A stretch of DNA of 8,230 bases. It comes from Alphaproteobacteria bacterium. Lineage in GTDB: Bacteria; Pseudomonadota; Alphaproteobacteria; UBA1280; UBA12223. The translations under genes and the position numbers were made by a program. Below the pieces are notes generated by a model. It was not told where the DNA came from. It did not search any database and saw nothing but the letters and a program-made list of their open reading frames with translations. Shown one piece after another: positions 1-4,669 of this stretch; the stretch's first letter is position 1, and the number at the start of each line of letters is the position of its first letter. The stretch lies in the NCBI GenBank assembly GCA_003450915.1, contig DMEM01000137.1, forward strand, positions 1 through 8,230, written 5' to 3'.

Positions 1-316
1 TTCAATATATGAAAAAACAGACAGAGATTGAAAAAGAAAAAAAGTAATTCAAGATCTTGTTAGGTGGCGATATGGCAATGGAGCAAGCTATTTAAGTGGT
101 GGTTTAGATTTAGAGCCACAAACCGTTGAAGGTAATCAAGTTTGGCAACTAATTACTCAGTTAGATTCCCAAATGGGCGATAAATTCCCACTATTAGAAG
201 CTCTAGAGCTAGCCAAACTAGATGATTTTGATATGTTCTTTGCTAAAGAATACTTAAAAGCTGCAAGCCATGGTTATGCACTAGCACAAAATGATAATAG
301 AGAAAACCAGTCTTAG
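1..316 (+). CDS. phage tail assembly chaperone, two-frame product, C-terminal part
   Basis: The gene enters from the left edge. Its zero frame (codons from base 3) reads a lysine- and glutamate-rich end and stops at TAA 45-47. A -1 shift at bases 38-44 moves into a frame open to TAG 314-316, adding about 90 residues (VIQDLVRWRYGNG..., ending DNRENQS). Many tailed phages make the chaperone pair this way (lambda G/GT, P2 E/E'): the short and extended forms bind the tape measure protein and guide tail tube assembly. That pattern plus the following tape measure remnant is the basis of the call. I recognise no specific family from the residues of the extension. The extension has no good start codon and no Shine-Dalgarno of its own, which favours recoding. 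The alternative is two separate genes, or a frameshift mutation. Confidence 0.55.
38..44 (+). promoter_or_regulatory. putative -1 programmed ribosomal frameshift site (A AAA AAG)
   Basis: In the zero frame the codons are GAA AAA AAG TAA, so the heptamer A AAA AAG is exactly in phase with the X XXY YYZ rule. It is the same slippery sequence that works in E. coli dnaX. The stop codon follows at once, and the -1 frame stays open for another 90 codons. A short palindrome, CAAGATCTTG, sits at 50-59, but it has no loop and is a weak stimulator candidate at best. Function is inferred from sequence only. Confidence 0.6.
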
Positions 317-328
317 GACTGGTTTTTT
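303..328. terminator. bidirectional rho-independent terminator between convergent genes
   Basis: AACCAGTC (305-312) pairs perfectly with GACTGGTT (317-324) around a four-base loop TTAG. T bases run to 328 on the plus strand, and AAAA at 303-306 gives a shorter U tract on the minus strand. It ends the tail chaperone transcript rightward and the accessory gene leftward. The loop contains both stop codons: TAG 314-316 on plus and TAA 313-315 on minus. Confidence 0.85.
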
Positions 329-957
329 GTATAACTTGAAATAGATGTCCACATATCAATTGATTTATAATGTGAGCAATCAATGTCATTATCTTCTAAG
401 TAAATAATCATGCTATTAATATTTATGGAAATTAATTCTAATAATTCATCTATCTTATAAATAAAATCACTATAATTACTATCTACACATCCATGAGAAT
501 AACCAATACGGAATATATTCCAAGAGTTTTGTAAATCCATATTCATAGATATAATAGATGAGTAATCTTTATGTAGACATTTAGAAAAACTATTTAGTTC
601 TAATAAGGATTGAGGGGTTATTTCGGGAGGTAAAATATAGTTACTAAGAGTAGTTTTAATTAAATCATTTTTTGTATTATTATTAATATTCTCGTCTATT
701 ATAGTGTTTTTTAATGAGCCTAAATGATTAAATGATTGAAGATGTTGAATGGCTTCAATATGAATATTTTTTAATATTTCTGTAATACCTTTTTGTTTTT
801 CATAAGCCTTTGTAAAGTTATGAGCAAATCTTCCAGCAGCCCAACCTGCAATTTTGGCAATTAGTATACCTATACCCGCATTTAAAATTATTTGGGAGTA
901 ATTGGGGGATAATGATTCAATAATATTATTAATTAAATTAAACTCTAGGTTATTCAC
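313..957 (-). CDS. membrane-anchored prophage accessory (moron-like) protein, function unknown
   Basis: This is a 214-residue protein with a GTG start at 957-955. The start is fixed by an in-frame TAA just upstream and by GGAG eight bases before it. Residues about 22-43 form a hydrophobic, glycine- and alanine-rich segment (ILNAGIGILIAKIAGWAAG), a likely single membrane span. The remaining 170 residues are hydrophilic and mostly helical, with cysteines near 127, 157 and 194. I recognise no family. It lies between the tail chaperone and tape measure genes on the opposite strand, with its own promoter and terminator. That is the typical arrangement of prophage morons expressed in the lysogen. 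Superinfection exclusion, phage defence or host conversion are possible roles, but the sequence proves none of them. It is apparently intact while its structural neighbours are broken. Confidence 0.6.
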   Translation of the reverse strand: MNNLEFNLINNIIESLSPNYSQIILNAGIGILIAKIAGWAAGRFAHNFTKAYEKQKGITEILKNIHIEAIQHLQSFNHLGSLKNTIIDENINNNTKNDLIKTTLSNYILPPEITPQSLLELNSFSKCLHKDYSSIISMNMDLQNSWNIFRIGYSHGCVDSNYSDFIYKIDELLELISININSMIIYLEDNDIDCSHYKSIDMWTSISSYTKNQS

Positions 958-990
958 TTCTTATTCTCCATTCTTAAATTCTCCAAGTTA

Positions 991-1019
991 ATTCTACTGC
1001 TAAAATGTAATAAATGCAA
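991..1019 (-). promoter_or_regulatory. predicted sigma70 promoter of the accessory gene
   Basis: Read on the minus strand: TTGCAT (1019-1014), a 17-base spacer, then TAGAAT (996-991), which matches the -10 consensus at five of six positions. The predicted start near 984 leaves a leader of about 27 bases containing the GGAG ribosome site. The -35 box keeps only the TTG core. Confidence 0.5.
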
Positions 1020-1045
1020 TAGTTTTACAATTTTAAGGAGTTGTT

Positions 1046-1384
1046 ATATCAACAAATAAGTTAAGCGTATATTTAAATGTAAATGGTACTGAAGAGGCAG
1101 AAACTAAGCTAAAAAGGCTTGGAAAGTATGGTACTGTTGCATTAAATGGTATTACAACATCCGCACAGCCAGTTAATAAGTCATTAGTGGCATTAAATGA
1201 TACGGTTGGCACAGTTAGCAAATCAATGCAAGCATTTGCTGGAATTGCAGGTGCTTATTTAGGTTTTCAAGGTATTCAAGGAACAATTAGTGGAATTATT
1301 CAAACAAATACTGAGTTTCAAACACTGTCATCATCATTAACAGCAGTTGAAAAAGATGCTGATTCAACTACTTTTGAGTTTTAG
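1046..1384 (+). pseudogene. phage tail tape measure protein, N-terminal stump
   Basis: The reading frame gives xSTNKLSVYLNVNGTEEAE... followed by a segment rich in alanine and glycine (MQAFAGIAGAYLGFQGI) and then TNTEFQTLSSSLTAVEKDA. This is the usual N-terminus of tape measure proteins, which set tail length and are normally many hundreds of residues long. Here only 113 codons remain before TAG 1382-1384. A further short in-frame piece (RLKEFGIKAKQ) resembles the family's next conserved stretch, so about 20 codons seem lost there as well. A strong AAGGAG lies at 1035-1040, but the codon at the correct spacing is ATA (1046-1048), not ATG, and no other in-frame start lies upstream. An internal GTG at 1187 is the only formal start. 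The gene is almost certainly dead. Confidence 0.7.
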
Positions 1385-1419
1385 AGATTAAAAGAGTTTG
1401 GTATTAAAGCCAAACAACA

Positions 1420-1935
1420 TCTAGAAAAGTAAACTTTATCGTAACAAGAAAGCTACCAACATGGAGTAAAGAAACAGGTTGGTCAGAGCCTATAGTAACT
1501 AACTCTATTGCCTGGGCTTTAGCTGATATGTGCAAAGCAGACTATGCCGGTAAATTATCTGATGATGAAATTAACTTAGAAAAGTTAGAATATCTAGATA
1601 AGATATATCAAGAAAAAGGCGACACCTTTAATGCAGTCTTTGATAGTAAGCTAACTCTTTTAGAAGCTTTAAGCAGAATAGGTAAGGCAAGTAGGACTCT
1701 ACTATATGTTCAGGCTGGTAAGGTGCAATTTACACGAGATGGTATTGAAGAGGCTCCTTCAATGATGTTCCATGCCGGAAACATCGTTAAAGATAGCTGG
1801 TCAATTGATTATATTCTGCCAACATCTCAAACCATTGATTATGCTGAAGTGGCTTATTTTGACGAAAGAACATGGAGCAATAAAACTATAGATGTTTGCT
1901 TAGATGAAAATAAAAAGTCTAAAAAACACAAATGA
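1420..1935 (+). pseudogene. phage tail tip / host specificity protein J-like, 5' fragment
   Basis: Recognisable J-type sequence begins near 1420 (SRKVNFIVTRKLPTW), with no start codon at that point. It runs through NSIAWALADMCKADYAG, LTLLEALSRIGKASRTLLY and NIVKDSWSIDYILPT before TGA 1933-1935. The pattern of 'xRKLPxW' and 'SIAWALADxx', then a nucleating beta-rich region, is typical of the large tail tip proteins of lambda-like phages and gene transfer agents. Those proteins are usually over 800 residues and contact the host receptor. The first ATG is at 1528, well inside the domain, so that start is not credible. The front of the protein and everything between it and the tape measure gene have been deleted. 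The frame breaks at the A run 1921-1926, and the homology continues in the next entry. Confidence 0.65.
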
Positions 1936-2240
1936 CTATGTTTGGTATTACAAATAAGCAGCAAGCAATTAAAGAGGCTAAGTACTTTCTAAAAAATAAC
2001 AAATACCGTAGAAGAATGGTAAAGTTTGATACAGAGCTAGAAGGAGCAATTCCAACCATAGGAAGTTTGATTAAATTAAGCTATCCAATGCCTAAGTGGG
2101 GTATTAGCGGCTTTGTTGTTTCTTATAGTGAAGAACATGGAATTTTAGAGTTATCTGAACCTGTAGAAATGCAAGACGGCCAAGATTATTATGTTTCACT
2201 ACGTAATTTACAAGGAGAAGCAGTAATGTCTAATGGCTGA
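1932..2240 (+). pseudogene. phage tail tip protein J-like, continuation after a frameshift
   Basis: This 102-codon frame continues the preceding J-like homology without a gap: MTMFGITNKQQAIKEA, then a run of paired basic residues (YRRRMVKFDTELEGAIPTIG), then MPKWGISGFVV and a short beta-rich end (YYVSLRNLQG). One extra A in the run 1921-1926 would read SKKTQMTMFGITN through the break and join both halves. The ATG at 1932 is therefore probably an internal methionine, not a start; no Shine-Dalgarno precedes it. The rest of the tip protein is missing. The frame stops at TGA 2238-2240, eight bases into the next ORF, at what looks like a second deletion junction. Both halves stay free of other stops, so the damage is either recent or partly tolerated. 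Confidence 0.6.
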
Positions 2241-2886
2241 TTATGAGTTATGGGCTAAACAAGTAACAGGTATTGAAAAAGCCTATGCTAAACGTAATAT
2301 AAACGGAGCAGGAACCGTTGGTATTTATATTGTAACTAAAGACTCTGAATTAAAAACTAAAGTTGAAGAAAACATTAATAATAAAAAGCCAGTAGGTGCT
2401 GAAATATATGTTTTAGAACCAGCAGATCAAGCAATCGAGATAGCCGTTAATATAACACCTAATAATTCAGATAACGATACAAGACTTAGAGCTGCATTAT
2501 TAGAACTACCAGAAAAATGTAATAGACATACTCAAGATATAAATAATATTTCATTATCCGAACGGCAATTAAATGCATTAAATAAGTATTTAAACAAAAG
2601 TTTAAACACAAAACAATACATTATAGATTATGCAAAAACACTGGGGTATGAAATTGAAATAGAAGAATTAAGAGAAGCAAAGTTTGATGAGGAATTTTCA
2701 ACATTTTCAAGTGGAGATGAAGCAAATACAATTAATATTATTGTAACGAATATTGAAAAAGTTAGATCTTGTTTTGGCGATTTTTTTGATCAGGACTTTG
2801 GTTTAATAGAACAAGACAATCACGTAGAGTGTATGCTAGATAAGATAATTCCAGCACATATACAAGTAGTTTATACATATAAATAG
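2233..2886 (+). pseudogene. fused baseplate remnant: Mu gp47-like (baseplate J) joined to gp48-like (DUF2313)
   Basis: Residues 1-90 match the later part of Mu gp47/baseplate J proteins: DYELWAKQVTGIEKAYA, then GAGTVGIYIV, then the KKPVGAEIYVLEP stretch. From about residue 90 the sequence turns into the C-terminal half of the gp48/YmfQ (DUF2313) family: ELPEKCNRHT, LSERQLNAL, QYIIDYAKTLGYEIEIEE, and a closing PAHIQVVYTY. In contractile phages these are two adjacent baseplate genes. Here the gp47 front and tail and the gp48 front are missing, and the remains are joined in frame near 2495-2520. The ATG at 2233 lacks a good ribosome site and overlaps the previous frame by eight bases. Whether the 217-residue hybrid is made is unknown. 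It is best read as a deletion product in a dying prophage. Confidence 0.7.
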
Positions 2887-2898
2887 AAAGGGTAGACA

Positions 2899-3438
2899 AT
2901 GGATAGAATACAACATGAAAGAGCAAGTGCAACAAGGCCAAACTATACACCTTCAGGCACTAAAGGTTTTGCAGTAGGCTTTGACTCTGTAACAGGTAAA
3001 AAAGGAACACCAAACCTAGCAGCTCAATATAATTCAATGCAAGAAACTCTAATGCATACTATTGAAACAGCAGGTTTACAAGGCGATCATGCCGACGATT
3101 CTCAATTAACTAAAGCTGTTCAAAAGGTTGCAAATGAACAAGCAACAGAAGCTCTTAGTACAAAAGCTGATAAAATGGCAGAGCCAATCGCAACAGCAGA
3201 GTTTGGCAAAGTGATTACAAGAGTTTCAGCTGGTATTTATGAAATTTATTTAGATGATAAACATAAAGGTTCTGAATTTGATGTTATAGGTTCAACAACA
3301 AGTTGGTCAATTACAAGGTATAGTGCTAAAAACTTTGTTGAGGGTTCGTTTCAGTTTCAGGTTGTAAGTATTCAGACTCAAAGGTATTTAGACTCAACCT
3401 CTACAGTTCGTGTTTATAAAAGAAAGGACAATGTATAA
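2899..3438 (+). CDS. short phage tail fibre / collar protein
   Basis: The 179-residue protein begins MDRIQHERASATRPNYT, and residues 30-75 follow the standard fibre N-terminal pattern: a GTPNLAAQYNSMQETLMHTIE helix, then AGLQGDHADDSQLTKAV. That module attaches fibres to the baseplate in many myoviruses. After a charged linker (about 80-100) comes a small beta-rich domain (about 103-175) with many aromatic and valine residues. It is short for a fibre, with no collagen-like or tip repeats, so it may be truncated. It could equally be a complete minimal fibre, since both ends look natural. AAAGGG lies seven bases before the ATG. Gene order (baseplate, fibre, partner) matches Mu-like and P2-like phages. 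The stop overlaps the next start by one base (TAATG). Confidence 0.65.
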   Translation: MDRIQHERASATRPNYTPSGTKGFAVGFDSVTGKKGTPNLAAQYNSMQETLMHTIETAGLQGDHADDSQLTKAVQKVANEQATEALSTKADKMAEPIATAEFGKVITRVSAGIYEIYLDDKHKGSEFDVIGSTTSWSITRYSAKNFVEGSFQFQVVSIQTQRYLDSTSTVRVYKRKDNV

Positions 3439-3875
3439 TGAGAGCTATTTTACATAAAGACAATAATGAAAATAATGTTTTAACTTATATAGCTGATAAT
3501 GCAAATATCGCTATACTTAATCAGGAGTTAGAAGGTGTTGTTTGTGATACAAAAGAGTTAAACATTGAGTTTATTAATTGTTATGATATTTCAGATGATG
3601 ATATTACTTTTAATGATGAAAAGTATAAGCTAGAGCTAGCTAGCCAAGCTAAAATAAAGCTATTAAATAGACTCGATGACTTTGCAGCAGTAATGCCCCG
3701 CAATGAAACATACCCAACACCAGAAGAAAGAGAATCCTTTAAAGAAAAAGTAAGATCTTTCTGCAAATCTATCAGAGATGTTGACCTACCTTCTTTAGAA
3801 TCTAAAACAGTAAAAGAACTAACCGCAATCTTAGAAGATAAAACAACAGTAGAAGATCTACTAAAACAACAATAA
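3438..3875 (+). CDS. hypothetical phage protein, possible tail fibre assembly partner
   Basis: The 145-residue acidic protein is translationally coupled to the fibre gene through a TAATG overlap at 3436-3440. The first 65 residues look beta-rich (MRAILHKDNNENNVLTYIAD...). The rest is helical and charged: AKIKLLNRLDDFAAVMPRNE, then PTPEERESFKEKVRSFC, then a lysine- and glutamate-rich end. In tailed phages the last gene after a fibre is usually its assembly chaperone, and those proteins share this layout of a variable front and a two-helix end. I see no diagnostic motif, so the assignment is by position and shape only. It is the last gene of the prophage module and is followed directly by a terminator. 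It shows no sign of damage. Confidence 0.5.
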   Translation: MRAILHKDNNENNVLTYIADNANIAILNQELEGVVCDTKELNIEFINCYDISDDDITFNDEKYKLELASQAKIKLLNRLDDFAAVMPRNETYPTPEERESFKEKVRSFCKSIRDVDLPSLESKTVKELTAILEDKTTVEDLLKQQ

Positions 3876-3906
3876 AAAAGAGAGCCTTATTTAGGCTCTT
3901 TTATTT
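3876..3906 (+). terminator. rho-independent terminator after the prophage tail module
   Basis: AGAGCCT (3882-3888) pairs perfectly with AGGCTCT (3894-3900) around TATTT, followed by TTATTT. An A run before the stem (3874-3880) extends the pairing slightly. It lies immediately after the stop at 3873-3875. Confidence 0.8.
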
Positions 3907-3926
3907 CGTGTTTAAAAACTGTTTAA

Positions 3927-4028
3927 GGACAAACCAAGTGATAATTATTTTTAAACAAAAAAGCCCCCAGAGGACAAACTAAGTGATAACATTCAATACA
4001 AAACAAAAAGGACAAACTAACTGATAAT
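3927..4028. repeat. three direct copies of a 19-bp motif (GGACAAACyAAsTGATAA type)
   Basis: The copies are GGACAAACCAAGTGATAAT (3927-3945), GGACAAACTAAGTGATAAC (3972-3990) and GGACAAACTAACTGATAAT (4010-4028). They differ from one another at two or three positions, and their starts are 45 and 38 bases apart. Sets of similar short direct repeats near one end are known for IS21-type insertion sequences, where they bind the transposase, so this may be an abandoned element end. No transposase gene, target duplication or second end is visible. A cluster of binding sites for another protein is the alternative. The stretch 3907-4110 carries no gene. Confidence 0.5.
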
Positions 4029-4063
4029 TTCGGCCAAACCATTTGCGCGCTTACACTAATGTT

Positions 4064-4101
4064 ATTTCAAACCTACGACTTCGGTAACGAGCTCCTATCC
4101 C
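4064..4101 (-). pseudogene. possible tRNA relic resembling initiator tRNA, anticodon arm deleted
   Basis: On the minus strand the stretch contains GGGATAGGAGCTCGTTACC followed by GAAGTCGTAGGTTTGAAAT. This resembles the D-arm exit, variable loop and T-arm of bacterial tRNA-fMet (AGCTCGT... CCGAAGGTCGTAGGTTCAAAT), with the anticodon stem-loop missing. The far T-stem strand and acceptor end do not pair, so it cannot be a working tRNA. The match was made by eye, and T-arms are conserved across tRNAs, so this is a tentative call. Confidence 0.25.
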
Positions 4102-4110
4102 ATACCACAC

Positions 4111-4136
4111 AAAAAAACCATCCGCAGGGATGGTTT
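4111..4136 (-). terminator. rho-independent terminator of tRNA-Tyr
   Basis: Read leftward, AAACCATCC (4136-4128) pairs perfectly with GGATGGTTT (4123-4115) around a four-base loop, followed by further T bases to 4111. It starts four bases after the encoded CCA end of the tRNA. Confidence 0.85.
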
Positions 4137-4139
4137 AAG

Positions 4140-4224
4140 TGGTGGAGGGAGTAGGATTCGAACCTACGTAGACAATGTCGGCGGATTTACAGTCCGCTGC
4201 TTTTGACCGCTCAGCCATCCCTCC
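4140..4224 (-). tRNA. tRNA-Tyr, anticodon GUA
   Basis: The 85-base gene folds as a class II tRNA. The acceptor GGAGGGA pairs with TCCCTCC, with discriminator A. The D arm is GCTGAGCGGTCAAAAGC. The anticodon stem GCGGA/TCCGC encloses CTGTAAA, placing the GTA anticodon at 4190-4188. A long variable arm follows (CGACATTGTC), then the T arm GTAGG-TTCGAAT-CCTAC. The terminal CCA is encoded (4142-4140). It delivers tyrosine to UAU and UAC codons, and the long variable arm is the known bacterial tyrosine identity feature. It is a single-gene unit with its own promoter and terminator. Confidence 0.97.
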
Positions 4225-4255
4225 GGAACTTGCTGAATGTATAACCTGTTTGGCT

Positions 4256-4297
4256 ATGGTTGACAAATTACTATGAATTAGCCGTTTTGTCAACCAT
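4256..4297 (-). promoter_or_regulatory. tRNA-Tyr promoter inside a perfect 12-bp inverted repeat
   Basis: On the minus strand a consensus TTGACA (4293-4288), 17 bases, then TAATTT (4270-4265) precede the tRNA by about 40 bases. ATGGTTGACAAA (4256-4267) and TTTGTCAACCAT (4286-4297) form a perfect inverted repeat with an 18-base spacer, so both arms carry a TTGACA facing inward and the whole core promoter lies within the dyad. It could be an operator. Because seven T bases (4297-4303) follow it on the plus strand, it could also act as a terminator for rightward read-through. Confidence 0.55.
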
Positions 4298-4328
4298 TTT
4301 TTTACCGTTTTTAGAAAAAAGTTTTCAA

Positions 4329-4565
4329 CTATTTGTTTTTTAATAAGAAAATAATCAGCTTTTTAAATATTTGATAACCTAAAAAGCTAATTCCTATAAA
4401 AATAAATATAATTGATAGTGGGATTAAATAAAAAGGCTCGATTAAAAAACCATTTTCATCCACATAGCTTCCTTTAATATTATAAATTATTCCTAAGGTA
4501 AGTCCTAATATAATAAATAAGTATGGAATTAGCTTATATAATCTTTCTTTTATTGTAATATTCAT
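4329..4565 (-). CDS. small membrane protein, DUF3955-like
   Basis: This 78-residue protein has two hydrophobic spans (about 11-28 and 46-68) joined by a loop holding the most telling stretch, GSYVDENGFLIEPFYLIPL (32-50). I know that pattern from the DUF3955 family of small inner-membrane proteins, whose function is not established. Both ends are lysine-rich, as expected for a cytoplasmic N- and C-terminus around a two-span hairpin. AAGGA lies nine bases before the ATG. The gene diverges from rlmB through a shared promoter region and points toward the tRNA gene. No convincing terminator follows it; a tiny four-pair stem with six T bases just left of the stop is the only candidate. Confidence 0.6.
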   Translation of the reverse strand: MNITIKERLYKLIPYLFIILGLTLGIIYNIKGSYVDENGFLIEPFYLIPLSIIFIFIGISFLGYQIFKKLIIFLLKNK

Positions 4566-4595
4566 AGCGTTTTTTCCTTAAAAGTTATATAATAA

Positions 4596-4625
4596 TTGAC
4601 ATTATCGCTAATTTTTTGTAATAAT
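4596..4625 (+). promoter_or_regulatory. predicted rlmB promoter
   Basis: A perfect TTGACA (4596-4601), an 18-base spacer, then AATAAT (4620-4625), matching the -10 consensus at five of six. It lies about 45 bases before the rlmB ATG. The same base pairs carry the oppositely directed promoter of the DUF3955-like gene. Confidence 0.55.
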
Positions 4626-4629
4626 TCAA
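4601..4629 (-). promoter_or_regulatory. predicted promoter of the DUF3955-like gene
   Basis: On the minus strand: TTGAAT (4629-4624), a 17-base spacer, GATAAT (4606-4601). The boxes match consensus at four and five of six positions. They overlap, box for box, the rlmB promoter on the other strand. Confidence 0.5.
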
Positions 4630-4669
4630 GTGATAAAAGTAAAATATATTATTGAAAGTTTTTAAATAA

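Noticed and set aside
203..221. CTAGAGCTAGC-type sequence, also found near 3630-3650.
   Set aside because: Both copies lie in coding frames rich in leucine, glutamate and alanine; the match is short and explained by codon use.
1033..1221. Open frame of 62 codons on the minus strand.
   Set aside because: It mirrors the tape measure stump, has no ribosome site, and its product looks like an antisense shadow.
2762..2950. Open frame of 62 codons on the minus strand with hydrophobic residues.
   Set aside because: It lies opposite the gp48-like end and the fibre start, which both have clear homology; the hydrophobic look comes from AT-rich codons read backwards.
3581..3766. Open frame of 61 codons on the minus strand.
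   Set aside because: It lies entirely inside the better supported 145-residue plus-strand gene and is serine-rich shadow sequence.
3927..4028. CRISPR array.
   Set aside because: Only three imperfect 19-bp repeats with unequal spacing, no palindromic repeat and no cas genes.
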